Origin: Nocardioidaceae bacterium
GTDB lineage: Bacteria > Actinomycetota > Actinomycetes > Propionibacteriales > Nocardioidaceae
Direction: 5' to 3'
NCBI GenBank assembly: GCA_018672315.1
Contig: CP076053.1
Location: forward strand, 2,591,827 to 2,655,826
DNA length: 64,000 bases
Made by a program: the position numbers and the translations under genes. Numbering within the stretch: position 1 is the stretch's first letter; the number at the start of each line of letters is the position of its first letter. The notes below the pieces were generated by a model, which was not told the origin of the DNA, did not search any database, and was given only the letters and a program-made list of their open reading frames with translations. Positions 42,332 to 51,483 of the stretch are shown piece by piece.

Positions 42332-45300
42332 GTGAGCGGCTACTTCGACGATGCACCCCCTTCCGGGGGCAGCACCCGCACCGCCCCGTCCTCCGGCGGA
42401 GCGCCCCCGCGCTCGCGCGCCCTGATCTGGACGATCGGGGTGCTGCTCCTGGCCTTCACCCTGCTGTCCACGTTCACCTCGATCTACACCGACCGGCTGT
42501 GGTTCGCCTCCGTGGACTTCTCCGAGGTCTACTCCACGCTGCTGCTGACCCGCATCGGGCTCTTCGTGGTCTTCGGCCTGTTCATGGGCGTGGTCGTGGG
42601 TGCGAACATCTACCTGGCCTACCGCTTCCGCCCGGTGTTCCGCCCTGCGTCGATGGAGCAGGCGAACCTCGACCGCTACCGCGACGCCGTGGAGCCGATC
42701 GGCAAGTGGCTGCTGCTGGGTGTCGCGGGCATCATGGCCGTCTTCGCCGGTGCCTCGGGGGCCGGCCAGTGGCGTGACTACCTCCTGGCCAGCAACGGCG
42801 GCGAGTTCGGGGTCACCGAGCCGTTCTTCGGTCGCGACGCCGGCTTCTACGTCTTCGACCTCAGCTGGTACCACTACCTCGTCGACTTCACGATGACCGC
42901 GCTGGTGCTCGCGCTGATCTCGGCAGCGGCCGTGCACTACCTCTACGGCGGCATCCGGCTCCAGTCGAAGGCCGACCGGTTCTCCGGTGCGGCGCACGCG
43001 CAGACCTCGGTGCTGCTGGGCCTGCTGCTGATCTTCAAGGCCGTCGACTACTACCTCGACCGCTTCGACCTGCTGAACGCCCAGGGCACCCTGCAGGACG
43101 CCGCGTTCACCGGCATGCGCTACACCGACGAGAACGCGGTGCTGCCCAGCAAGAACATCCTCATGGTCATCGCGCTGATCTGCGGCATCCTGCTGCTGGC
43201 GAACGTCTTCCGGCGTACGTGGACCCTGCCGGCGGTGTCCATCGCGCTGCTGGCGCTGTCCGCGGTGCTGCTCGGCTTCATCTGGCCCGCCGCGGTGCAG
43301 AGCTTCCAGGTGCGTCCGAACGAGCCCGACCGCGAGCGTCCGTACATCGCCCGCAACATCGAGTCCACGAGAGCGGCGTACGACGTCGAAGGGACGCAAG
43401 TCGTGCGCTACAACGCGGAGACGTCGCTGTCGCCGCAGCAGCTCTCCGACAGCGCGCAGTCGCTGCCCGGCATCCGGCTGCAGGACCCCTCGCAGGTGAA
43501 CCGCACCTTCCAGCAGAAGCAGCAGGTGCGCGGCTACTACACCGTGCCCGACGTGCTCGACGTCGACCGCTACGAGGTCAACGGCCAGGACCGCGACATG
43601 GTCGTCGCGGTGCGCGAGCTGAACCAGGCGGGGCTGCCCGAGGACCAGCAGTCCTGGACGAACCTCGCGACCGTCTACACGCACGGCTACGGCATGATCG
43701 CGGCGTACGGCAACCAGCGCAACGCCGACGACGAGCCGGTCATCCAGGGCGACGAGCCCGCCTGGGCCGAGATCAACATCCCGCCGCGCGGTGAGCTGAG
43801 CGAGCTGAACGGAGCCGACGGCTACCAGTCGCAGGTCTACTTCGGTGAGTTCTCGCCGCTCTACTCGATCGTCGGCAAGGAGCCGGGCGGTCAGGACGTC
43901 GAGATCAACGTGCCCGAGGGCTCCGGAGCCGGGGAGGTGCCGGCCAACAACACCTACGCCGGCGACGCCGGCGTCGGCGTCGGGTCGCTGTGGCGCAAGG
44001 CCTTGTACGCCCTGAAGTTCTCCGAGCCCAACATCATCCTGTCGGGCCGTGTGAACGAGAACTCCCGCATCCTCTACAACCGCACGCCGCTGGAGCGGGC
44101 CGAGAAGGTGGCTCCCTGGCTGACCTTCGACAACGACCCGTACCCGGTCGCGGTCGACGGCCGCATCACCTGGGTGCTCGACGGCTACACGACGTCGAAC
44201 CGCTACCCGCTCTCCGAGCTGCGTTCGCTCTCGGAGATGACCTCGGACAGCCAGGACCCCCGCGCGCAGTTCGCGACCCTGCCGACCGACCAGGTCAACT
44301 ACATGCGCAACTCGGTCAAGGCCACGGTCGACGCCTACAGCGGTGCGGTCACGCTCTACGAGTGGGACCAGCAGGACCCGATCCTGGACGTGTGGCAGTC
44401 GGTCTTCCCGAACGCCGTGGAGCGCCGCGACCTGATCCCGGAGCCGATCCTCGAGCACATGCGCTACCCCGAGGACCTGTTCAAGGTGCAGCGCAACATC
44501 CTGGCCAGCTACCACGTCGAGGACCCGCTGACCTTCTACAACGGTTCCGACCGGTGGGACATCCCCGAGGACCCGCAGTCCACGGGCAACCTGCAGCCGC
44601 CGTACCGCCTCTCGGTCGCGACGCCGCGCCAGGACGACCAGACGCCGGACCCGGTGTTCTCGCTGACCTCGGTCTACACGCCCGCCAACCGCGAGAACCT
44701 CGCGTCGTTCATCTCGGTCGACGCCGACGCGGCGCAACCCGGCGACTACGGCCAGCTGCGGATCCTGCGGCTGCCGTCGAACACCCAGGTGCAGGGTCCC
44801 TCGCAGATCGCGAACGCGTTCGCTTCCGACGAGGAGATCCAGCAGGCGCTGCTGCCCTTCACGCGCAACGGCACCTCCGAGGCCATCTACGGCAACCTGC
44901 TGACGTTGCCGGTGGGGGAGGGTCTGCTCTATGTGCAGCCGCTCTACACCCTGCGGCAGGCCGGCGAGGGCAACTACCCGGTGCTGCGGTTCGTGCTGGT
45001 CTCCTTCGGTGACCAGGCGGGTTACGGCGCGACGCTGACCGAGGCGCTCAACGACGTGCTCGGCCTCGAGGGCAATGCTCTCGACGAGGAGGGCAACCTC
45101 GGCGTCGACAACCTGCCGCTGGAGCCGGGCGACGGCGACCCGCAGGACCCGCAGCAGCCGGGGGGCGGGGATCCGCTCGCGATCTCCCAGGAGGCTCTGG
45201 CCCTGCTGGCTCAGGCGAGTGACCTGTTCGCCCAGGCCGACGCGGCGCTCGCCAACCAGAACCTGGCCCGCTACCAGAACCTGAACAACCAGGCTCGTGA

Positions 45301-45463
45301 CCTGGTCTCGCAGGCGCTGACCTCGGCGCAGAACGAGGCCGTGGCGCCCGACGGCGCAGACGGGGCCGCCGGTGCGGGCAACGGTGACGCCGGGTCGGCA
45401 GGCGGCGGCGACGCCGGTGCAGGTGACGCGGACGCCGCGGCCGGCAACGACGGCAACGGCTGA
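42332..45463 (+). CDS. UPF0182 large membrane protein
   Basis: The 1043-aa protein has seven membrane helices in the first 325 residues (about 31-52, 70-93, 117-137, 183-207, 224-242, 272-291 and 297-319). A large extracytoplasmic region of about 650 residues follows, with UPF0182 hallmarks such as TRAAYDVEG, MIAAYGN and ALYALKFSEPNI. A low-complexity acidic end closes it. Transport or envelope function is suspected but unproven. The GTG start follows GAGGAG. TAGCCT (42286-42291) could be the -10 with a short leader. From memory it is the Rv3193c type. Confidence 0.9.
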   Translation: MSGYFDDAPPSGGSTRTAPSSGGAPPRSRALIWTIGVLLLAFTLLSTFTSIYTDRLWFASVDFSEVYSTLLLTRIGLFVVFGLFMGVVVGANIYLAYRFRPVFRPASMEQANLDRYRDAVEPIGKWLLLGVAGIMAVFAGASGAGQWRDYLLASNGGEFGVTEPFFGRDAGFYVFDLSWYHYLVDFTMTALVLALISAAAVHYLYGGIRLQSKADRFSGAAHAQTSVLLGLLLIFKAVDYYLDRFDLLNAQGTLQDAAFTGMRYTDENAVLPSKNILMVIALICGILLLANVFRRTWTLPAVSIALLALSAVLLGFIWPAAVQSFQVRPNEPDRERPYIARNIESTRAAYDVEGTQVVRYNAETSLSPQQLSDSAQSLPGIRLQDPSQVNRTFQQKQQVRGYYTVPDVLDVDRYEVNGQDRDMVVAVRELNQAGLPEDQQSWTNLATVYTHGYGMIAAYGNQRNADDEPVIQGDEPAWAEINIPPRGELSELNGADGYQSQVYFGEFSPLYSIVGKEPGGQDVEINVPEGSGAGEVPANNTYAGDAGVGVGSLWRKALYALKFSEPNIILSGRVNENSRILYNRTPLERAEKVAPWLTFDNDPYPVAVDGRITWVLDGYTTSNRYPLSELRSLSEMTSDSQDPRAQFATLPTDQVNYMRNSVKATVDAYSGAVTLYEWDQQDPILDVWQSVFPNAVERRDLIPEPILEHMRYPEDLFKVQRNILASYHVEDPLTFYNGSDRWDIPEDPQSTGNLQPPYRLSVATPRQDDQTPDPVFSLTSVYTPANRENLASFISVDADAAQPGDYGQLRILRLPSNTQVQGPSQIANAFASDEEIQQALLPFTRNGTSEAIYGNLLTLPVGEGLLYVQPLYTLRQAGEGNYPVLRFVLVSFGDQAGYGATLTEALNDVLGLEGNALDEEGNLGVDNLPLEPGDGDPQDPQQPGGGDPLAISQEALALLAQASDLFAQADAALANQNLARYQNLNNQARDLVSQALTSAQNEAVAPDGADGAAGAGNGDAGSAGGGDAGAGDADAAAGNDGNG

Positions 45464-45473
45464 CGGGACTGGC

Positions 45474-45806
45474 GTGCTCGTCGCCTTCAGCGTGGCTCCG
45501 TCGGGCGGCGGTGCTGACTCCTCCGGGAGCGTCAGCGCCGCCGTCGCGGCGGCCGTACGCGTGGTGCGCGACTCGGGTCTGCCGCACCGCACCAGCTCGA
45601 TGTTCACCGAGATCGAGGGGGAGTGGGACGAGGTCATGACCGTGGTCAAGCAGTGCGTCGACGTCGTCGCCGACGTCGCGCCGCGCGTGTCCCTGGTGCT
45701 GAAGGCGGACGTACGCCCGGGCTTCACCGGACAGATCGACGCCAAGGTCGCGCGGGTCGAGGAGCACCTCGGGTCCGACGCCGCGACCGCCGCGCCCGAG
45801 GTCTGA
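45474..45806 (+). CDS. MTH1187/YkoF-type thiamine-binding protein
   Basis: The 110-aa protein has the family pattern [38 protein letters not shown] and [11 protein letters not shown]. These small ferredoxin-like-fold proteins bind thiamine or a related molecule. The GTG at 45474 gives the family-typical start. It lies 10 bp after UPF0182 and 4 bp ahead of smpB, so the three form one transcript. Confidence 0.85.
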   Translation: MLVAFSVAPSGGGADSSGSVSAAVAAAVRVVRDSGLPHRTSSMFTEIEGEWDEVMTVVKQCVDVVADVAPRVSLVLKADVRPGFTGQIDAKVARVEEHLGSDAATAAPEV

Positions 45807-45810
45807 GGTC

Positions 45811-46311
45811 GTGTCGCGCGCGAAGCGGCGACAGAAGGGACCCAAGGACCCGCGGGCGTTCCTCGTGGCCGCCAACCGGCGCGCCCGGCACGACTACGAG
45901 ATCCTGGAGACGTACGAGGCCGGCATGGTGCTGACCGGCACGGAGGTCAAGGCCTTGCGGGCCGGCCGCGCCTCGCTCGTCGACGGCTTCGTCGACATCG
46001 ACGGCGGTGAGGCCTGGCTCCACCAGGTGCACATCCCCGAGTACGCCCAGGGCACCTGGAACAACCACGCCACCCGGCGCAAGCGCAAGCTGCTGCTGCA
46101 CCGCCGCGAGATCGACGCCGTCGAGCGTGCGGTGCGCGAGGCGGGTCTGACGGTCGTGCCGCTGCGGCTCTACTTCACCGAGGGACGCGCGAAGATCGAG
46201 GTCGCCCTCGCCCGGGGGCGCAAGACCTGGGACAAGCGACGTGCCCTGGCCGAACGCGATGCGCGGCACGAGGTCGAGGCCGAGATGAGCCGGCGGCTCA
46301 AGCGCGGCTGA
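45811..46311 (+). CDS. smpB: SsrA-binding protein SmpB
   Basis: The 166-aa protein has SmpB core motifs [28 protein letters not shown] and [22 protein letters not shown], and the basic C-terminal tail [19 protein letters not shown] that enters the ribosome decoding centre. It escorts tmRNA to stalled ribosomes. The tmRNA gene is not seen in the downstream sequence; a tandem repeat follows instead. Confidence 0.95.
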   Translation: MSRAKRRQKGPKDPRAFLVAANRRARHDYEILETYEAGMVLTGTEVKALRAGRASLVDGFVDIDGGEAWLHQVHIPEYAQGTWNNHATRRKRKLLLHRREIDAVERAVREAGLTVVPLRLYFTEGRAKIEVALARGRKTWDKRRALAERDARHEVEAEMSRRLKRG

Positions 46312-46312
46312 G

Positions 46313-46406
46313 CCTCGCGGGAAGTGACCCCTCGCGGGAAGTGACCCCTCGCGGGAAGTGACCCCTCGCGGGAAGTGACCCCTCGCGGGAAGTGACCTCT
46401 CGCGGG
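46313..46406 (+). repeat. 17-bp minisatellite directly behind smpB
   Basis: Five exact copies of CCTCGCGGGAAGTGACC run from 46313 to 46397, followed by a degenerate partial copy to 46406. The array starts one base after the smpB stop and ends one base before the convergent ThrE-like stop, so it fills the whole intergenic space. Each copy carries CGCG and TGA. Confidence 0.95.
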
Positions 46407-46407
46407 G

Positions 46408-47757
46408 TCAGCGGTGGTCGAGCACGCCGACGTGCCGGGGGCCGGACAGCCGTTGCTCGACGCGTCGCTCGATGCGACGGGCGTTGCGCTTGAGCGGCGC
46501 TGCCAGGTACTCACCGAGGATCGCGCCGGCCGCGAGGGCGATCGCGGTGGCGAGCGCGTTCGACAGCTGCAGGATGCCCTCGACGTCGCCCTCGGAGATG
46601 AAGTTCATGCCGCGGAAGATCTGCAGTCCCGGCAGCAGCGGCACCAGGGCGGGCACCACGACGACGAGCGGAGGCACCCGTACGCGTCCGGCGACGGAGT
46701 GGCTCACCGCACCGATCGCCACGGCCGCGAGGGCCGCGGCCCAGGGCAGCGTGCTCCCCGGGGCGTCGATGACTGCGGCGACTCCCTGACCGAGGACCGC
46801 GGTGAGCGCGACGGCCGGCAGAGCGCGTACCGGCGCGGAGCAGATGAAGGCGAAGGCCGCCGCGGCGACGACACCGCCGACCAACGCCAGCGCGAGGCTG
46901 GCGGGCGCGATGGTGCGCCCCGGCGTGACGTTCGCGAACTCGATGCCGAAGACCGGCGCGAGCTCGAGACCGGCGCCGACGCCGGCGATCAGGCCGGCGG
47001 TGGCCAGCACCGCCTCGAGGACGCGGGCGGCCGCGGTGAGGTAGAAGCCCGACAGGGAGTCCTGGATCGCACCGAGGAAGCCGATGCCCGCCAGGAGCAG
47101 CACGATGCTGGCCGTCAGCACCAGCGAGGGACGCAGGCCCTGGAGCACCTCGAAGGGCAGGGCGGTGACGCCGAGCGCGATCGTCGTCGCGAGCGCACCG
47201 CAGGCGGCCTGCACGTAGAACACGGGCCAGGCGCGCAGCGTCATCTCGGTCTGCAGCACGGTGACGGCCACCGCGGCAACGGCTGCGACCACGGTGACGT
47301 CCAGGCCTCCGCCGAGCAGCAGGGCCACCCCACCGCCGAAGACGGCCGAGGCGAGCACCCCGGCCCAGCGCGGCACCCAGGGCTTGTGCGAGGCCAGACG
47401 GGCGACCTGCGCGCGGGCGTCGGTGACCGTGAGGTCGCCGCGCAGGAACTCCCCTACGAGCAGGTGCGTCTTGGTCAGCTCGTCGTAGTCCAGCTCGCGG
47501 GCCTGCACCACGCGCGAGAGCGAGACCGGGATGTCCTCGGGGTCGGCCTGGTAGGCCAGCCGCAGCGAGGTGAAGGTGACGTCGACGTCGGCGCGGCGCA
47601 GTCCGGCGTGGTCGAGGAGGGCGCGGATGGTGGCGTGCACGTCGGCGGCGCCGGCGCCGGAGGACAGCAGGATGTCCCCGACCCGGAGGGCCAGGTCCAG
47701 GGCCCGATGGACCTCACGAGGCGACGGCACCCCGAGGGGTTCGTCGGTGGGTGTCAC
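46408..47757 (-). CDS. ThrE-family threonine/serine exporter-like protein
   Basis: The 449-aa protein has an N-terminal cytosolic domain with GDILLSSGAGAADVHATIRALL and VTFTSLRLAY (DUF1212, to about 130), then about ten membrane helices (about 133-420). Both halves of the ThrE/DUF1212-DUF3815 exporter architecture are in one polypeptide. It probably exports small amino acids or similar solutes. The start codon is GTG without a strong ribosome site, and an internal start is possible. Confidence 0.85.
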   Translation of the reverse strand: MTPTDEPLGVPSPREVHRALDLALRVGDILLSSGAGAADVHATIRALLDHAGLRRADVDVTFTSLRLAYQADPEDIPVSLSRVVQARELDYDELTKTHLLVGEFLRGDLTVTDARAQVARLASHKPWVPRWAGVLASAVFGGGVALLLGGGLDVTVVAAVAAVAVTVLQTEMTLRAWPVFYVQAACGALATTIALGVTALPFEVLQGLRPSLVLTASIVLLLAGIGFLGAIQDSLSGFYLTAAARVLEAVLATAGLIAGVGAGLELAPVFGIEFANVTPGRTIAPASLALALVGGVVAAAAFAFICSAPVRALPAVALTAVLGQGVAAVIDAPGSTLPWAAALAAVAIGAVSHSVAGRVRVPPLVVVVPALVPLLPGLQIFRGMNFISEGDVEGILQLSNALATAIALAAGAILGEYLAAPLKRNARRIERRVEQRLSGPRHVGVLDHR

Positions 47758-47823
47758 GGGTCCATGGTGACAACTCGGGACTGCGGCGCACAGCCTGGTC
47801 CCCGCGTGGCGTGGCGGGTCCTG

Positions 47824-48507
47824 TCAGTGGCGTGTCGCACGGGGGCGTGAGGCGTCCGCCCGCTCGCCGGAGAAGCCGTGGTCCAGGGCCCACAGCACCG
47901 CCCGCGTCCGGGAGGTGACGCTGATCTTGCGGTAGGCGCCCCGGATGTAGCTCTTGACCGAGTTCGGTGAGAGCTGGGTGGTCAGCGCGATCTGCTCGTT
48001 GCTCAGACCCCGGGTGATGAGGGCCAGCACCTCGGCCTCGCGAGGGGTCAGTCCCTCCTCGCGGCCGGGCCAGTCACCGGCGACCGTCGAGGTGGGTCGC
48101 GCGGGCTCGGGTCGGACCACGGTCTCCCCGGCGCGGATGCACTCCAGGGCCGACACGATCGCGCTCGCGGGCAGGGCCTTGGACAGGAATCCCCTCGCTC
48201 CGCGTTCGAGGCAGCTGGAGACGAGGACGTCGTCCTGGGACCAGGAGTAGACGACGACGGCGTCGACGTTGTCACGCTCGAGGAGGTCGTCGACGATGTG
48301 ACCGTCGACGCGTCCGTGCGCGAAGGTGTCGAAGAGCGCGACGTCGATGCGCCGTTCCTCCAGGGTGCCCGCCGTGCCTCCCGGGGAGGCGTCGAGCTCC
48401 ACGACCTCGACTCGGTCCCGGTGGTGGCGCATCATGCTCGCGACGCCTTCGACGACGACCTCGTAGTCGTTGACGAGCGCGACGCGTACGGGCGGTCTCG
48501 CGGTCAT
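47824..48507 (-). CDS. Orphan NarL-type response regulator
   Basis: The 227-aa protein has receiver residues Asn13/Asp14 (the first acidic position is Asn), D60 in VALFDTFA, K110 in FLSKA, and a LuxR HTH (LTPREAEVLALITRGLSNEQ, about 156-175). Asn13 may alter metal binding or phosphorylation. No histidine kinase is adjacent. ATG at 48507 has GGGGAG upstream; a longer start at 48564 is possible. It lies 66 bp ahead of the ThrE-like gene on the same strand. Confidence 0.87.
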   Translation of the reverse strand: MTARPPVRVALVNDYEVVVEGVASMMRHHRDRVEVVELDASPGGTAGTLEERRIDVALFDTFAHGRVDGHIVDDLLERDNVDAVVVYSWSQDDVLVSSCLERGARGFLSKALPASAIVSALECIRAGETVVRPEPARPTSTVAGDWPGREEGLTPREAEVLALITRGLSNEQIALTTQLSPNSVKSYIRGAYRKISVTSRTRAVLWALDHGFSGERADASRPRATRH

Positions 48508-48636
48508 CTCTCTCCCCACGGTGAGCGGCGCACAAGCGAGACAACGCTTGCGCCACTCATTCAACCTGCGGACGGAGCGATACGCAATCGCCTCGGCGCA
48601 CTCGGCCTCAGGCCACGAGTCGCGCCGGGGGCCGGG

Positions 48637-49704
48637 TCAGCGGCGGTCGAGCTGCGCCCAGAACGACGCGTACGCCGCGGCGGCGTCGGCGACGCCGAGA
48701 CCGACGGCGCCCGGGGCCTCGACCGACGTCGAGCGGGGGGAATCCAGCGCTCGGGAGATCGCGCCGTCCCACGACTCGGTGGTGGACACGAGGGTCGCCC
48801 TGCCGGGGTGGATCGAAGCGAGCTCCTGGCTGTACCGGTGGCGGGCGACCAGGGGCCGTCGCCCGGCCCGGGACCAGTCGAGCACGGCGTCGCCACGAGA
48901 GGGGGAGCCGTCGGGGACGACCGGGACGTCGACGGTGCCGCACGCGCGGGTCAGTGCGTCGACGTCGAGAGCGCCGGTGTCGTCGACGGTGACACCGAGG
49001 CGCACGGCGTCCTCCAGCAGGCGCTGGCCGGGTGCTCCGGAGGCCGACAGCGACGTGTCCAGGCACGTGACGCGTACGCCGCGGGGCGCTCGTCCGGTGC
49101 GGTGGAGCAGGGCCGCGGCCTCGAGCACGTCGCGGTGCCCGCTGTCGGCGGACACCTCACCGACGACGCCGAGCACGAGCGGCCCCCGTCGACGGGTGAG
49201 GGGCGAGGCGGGGCGCTCGACGGGCGCCGCCGCCGGGGGGATCACGACGGTGCCGGTGGCCGGCGAGCCGACCAGGCGGCACAGCCATCCCTGCTCGTAC
49301 GCCGAGTCCACGACGACGCCGTGCGACGCCTGCACCATGCGACGGTGGGCGCGGGCTCTCGCGACGAAGTCGGGACCGCCGCGCTCGCGGGGCAGGTCTT
49401 CGAGCGTGAGGGTGACCCGGTGGTGCGCCGCGAGACCCTCGACCAGGTCCGCGGCGTCGGCCGGGGTGCGGCCGAGGGTGCGGTCGCTGCCGACCAGGTG
49501 GACGTGCTCGATGCCGTCGAGGTCAGCGGCTGCGGCGGCCGTCGAGAGGTCGAGCTGCTCGGTGGTCGTGCCGAGGGCCCGGGCCAGCTCGGTCAGCCGG
49601 CGGGCCACGCGGCGCGAGCCCCGCGTGGGAAGCAGCAACCGCGGTGTGCCCGCGCGGGCGGGACGGGCGAGGCGGACGGCCCGGGGGAGCGGCGCTGAGG
49701 ACAT
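48637..49704 (-). CDS. GT-B-like glycosyltransferase-related protein
   Basis: The 355-aa protein has an N-terminal half with DGIEHVHLVGSDRTL, then VVVDSAYEQGWLCRL and a PLVLGVVGEVSADSGHRDVLEAAALL segment that resembles the C-terminal nucleotide-sugar domain opening of GT4 enzymes. The donor-site EX7E is not clear, so activity is uncertain. GGAGG precedes the ATG by seven bases. It lies upstream of the orphan response regulator. Confidence 0.55.
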   Translation of the reverse strand: MSSAPLPRAVRLARPARAGTPRLLLPTRGSRRVARRLTELARALGTTTEQLDLSTAAAAADLDGIEHVHLVGSDRTLGRTPADAADLVEGLAAHHRVTLTLEDLPRERGGPDFVARARAHRRMVQASHGVVVDSAYEQGWLCRLVGSPATGTVVIPPAAAPVERPASPLTRRRGPLVLGVVGEVSADSGHRDVLEAAALLHRTGRAPRGVRVTCLDTSLSASGAPGQRLLEDAVRLGVTVDDTGALDVDALTRACGTVDVPVVPDGSPSRGDAVLDWSRAGRRPLVARHRYSQELASIHPGRATLVSTTESWDGAISRALDSPRSTSVEAPGAVGLGVADAAAAYASFWAQLDRR

Positions 49705-49806
49705 GCGGGAACCTCCGGAGACGACGACGTAAGCGTTCTACCCGCGTCCCGCGGTGCGCATGCACAGTCTTTGCCGACGGTCAACCCCCCAGGTCTCGGT
49801 GTCGAG

Positions 49807-49842
49807 GTCAGGCGTCTCGTCAGGCGTCTGGTCAGGCGTCGG
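49807..49842. repeat. 12-bp tandem repeat x3 across a stop codon
   Basis: GTCAGGCGTCTC, GTCAGGCGTCTG and GTCAGGCGTCGG follow each other. On the minus strand every unit contains TGA in the same frame, giving the aspartoacylase-like gene three successive in-frame stops. Confidence 0.8.
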
Positions 49843-50869
49843 CGGGCTCGACCCATCCCACGGACTCCACCGCCGGCACCGTCGGGAGAGCGGTCTCCTC
49901 GGCCGCGGCGGGCAGGGGTTCGACCTCGGCGATGTGCACGACGGCGTCCCCCGAGTTGACCAGCGGCGCCTCCGTGCGACCGACGACGATGCCGTCGCGG
50001 TCGGCGTGCACCAGACGTACGCGCTTGCCGAAGCTGTCGAAGAGACCGCCCAGCCGCTCGCCCTTGGACACCTCGGCCCCCAGGGCGACGTCGAGGTGGA
50101 GCATGCCGGTGCCGCGGGCCCGCACCCAGCCGGACCGCCGGGACTGCCGCGTCACCGACGCCTCGTCGTCGGTCGGCGCGTCGATCATGTCCAGCGAGGC
50201 CATCACGCGCAGGACGCCGCGGACGCCGGCGTCGATCGCCCAGCCGTCCATGCGCCACGCCTCGCCCGCCTCGTACAGCAGCGCGACCTTGCCCTCGGCG
50301 CCGGCGGCGCCGCGCAACGAGCCGTCACGCAGCTTGGCGTGCATCACCACCGGGGTGCCGAAGGTCATCGCAAGCTCGCGGGAGCGGGCGTCGTCGAGGT
50401 CGGTGCGGATCTGGGGCAGGTTCGTACGCCGGTCCGACCCGGTGTGGAGGTCGATGCCGACCTCGGCCTTGGCGACCACCTCGGTCATCATCAGGTGGGC
50501 GATGCGCGAGGCGAGCGACCCGCGGGGTGAGCCGGGGAAGGACCGGTTGAGGTCGCGGCGGTCCGGCAGGTAGCGCGAGCCGGTCATGAAGCCGAGCACG
50601 TTGACGATCGGGACGGCCAGCAGGGTGCCGCGCAGCGTCTTGGGGTCCAGGCCGGCCAGCACCTGGCGGACCACCTCCACGCCGACGGCCTCGTCGCCGT
50701 GGATGGCGGCGTTGATCCACACGGTCGGACCGTCGTGGCGACCGTGCAGCACGCGCACGGGCAGGTCGACCTCGGCGCCGGTCACCAGACGGGTGATCGG
50801 CAGCTGCACGGACTGGTCACGGCCCGCACGGACGCGCACGTCACCGATCTGGAAGGACTCGCGGGCCAT
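49832..50869 (-). CDS. Succinylglutamate desuccinylase/aspartoacylase-family (M14-like) protein
   Basis: The 345-aa protein has a zinc site in INAAIHGDEAVG (HXXE, about 52-63) and the third His in VGIDLHTGSDRR (about 137-148), with arginine DRRDLNRSFPG for substrate carboxylate and the catalytic-type Glu in LLYEAGEAW. The C-terminal beta domain GMLHLDVALGAEV (about 255-267) is typical of AstE/AspA-like proteins. It should hydrolyse an amide bond of an acylated amino acid or peptide. It forms a head-to-tail pair with the protease gene upstream and sits beside a RimK-type ligase, so removal of added amino acids is an attractive inference. Confidence 0.85.
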   Translation of the reverse strand: MARESFQIGDVRVRAGRDQSVQLPITRLVTGAEVDLPVRVLHGRHDGPTVWINAAIHGDEAVGVEVVRQVLAGLDPKTLRGTLLAVPIVNVLGFMTGSRYLPDRRDLNRSFPGSPRGSLASRIAHLMMTEVVAKAEVGIDLHTGSDRRTNLPQIRTDLDDARSRELAMTFGTPVVMHAKLRDGSLRGAAGAEGKVALLYEAGEAWRMDGWAIDAGVRGVLRVMASLDMIDAPTDDEASVTRQSRRSGWVRARGTGMLHLDVALGAEVSKGERLGGLFDSFGKRVRLVHADRDGIVVGRTEAPLVNSGDAVVHIAEVEPLPAAAEETALPTVPAVESVGWVEPADA

Positions 50870-50902
50870 CGACGTCTCCGGGATCTCGGGGAAGGGGCCG
50901 GG

Positions 50903-51445
50903 TCAGCGGCCGCGGTTGCGGCGGCGCAGCGCGAGCGGAGGTCGCGGGCCGACGTAGGAGCGGGAGGAGTCCACGAGGAACCCCTGCCGCAGAGCCTCTC
51001 GTCCGACCAGCATGCGGAAACCCATGTCGTCACGGTTGGTGAGGGTGACCTCGGCGGTGACCGTGCGGTCGAGCAGCCGCACCAGCATCGTCACCACGTG
51101 GCGCTCCTCGGCGTGGCCGGAGGAGGAGCGGACGGCGCGCTGGTCGTGCAACGGGCTCTCGAGCCGCACCTGGTCCTCGCTGGAGTCCTGCCACGGCAGC
51201 ACGGTGTAGCGGAGCCACACCCGGCCGTCGCGCTCGAACTCCTCGATGTCCCAGGCGTGCAGGGAGGACGTACGCGCGCCCGTGTCGAGCTTCGCCTTGA
51301 CCCAGGCGACGTCGAGGTCGGGGAGCGTGACCCACTCGCGCCAGCCCGCGACCTGCGGGTCCTGTGCGGCCTCGACCGGGTCGTCGCCCTCGTCGTCGGT
51401 CTCGCCGGTGTGAACGTCGCTGCGACCTGGCACGCTGTCAGTCAC
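50903..51445 (-). CDS. RimB-like retropepsin-type protease (PF05618 family)
   Basis: The 180-aa protein has the single-copy aspartic protease-like motif KLDTGARTSSLHA (about 52-64) and MGFRMLVGREAL (about 139-150), as in the family once named putative ATP-dependent zinc protease. Relatives occur next to rimK; in pseudomonads RimB acts with RimK, by memory. The first 35 residues are acidic and unstructured. The GTG start is 38 bp from the divergent rimK start. Confidence 0.82.
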   Translation of the reverse strand: MTDSVPGRSDVHTGETDDEGDDPVEAAQDPQVAGWREWVTLPDLDVAWVKAKLDTGARTSSLHAWDIEEFERDGRVWLRYTVLPWQDSSEDQVRLESPLHDQRAVRSSSGHAEERHVVTMLVRLLDRTVTAEVTLTNRDDMGFRMLVGREALRQGFLVDSSRSYVGPRPPLALRRRNRGR

Positions 51446-51483
51446 GGACCATCCTCTGCTCTCGACGACCTTACGAGGAACGA

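Noticed and set aside
41327-45745. Very long minus-strand open frame antisense to the UPF0182 and PDZ-Lon region.
   Set aside because: It is a GC-bias shadow: it lies over well-supported plus-strand genes and has a low-complexity Asp/Arg/Gly/Leu/Val composition with no domain.
46313-46406. The direct repeats as a CRISPR array.
   Set aside because: Units are head to tail without unique spacers, and no cas gene is present.
46312-46407. A tmRNA (ssrA) gene directly after smpB.
   Set aside because: The space holds only the 17-bp repeats, with no tRNA-like ends or tag reading frame.
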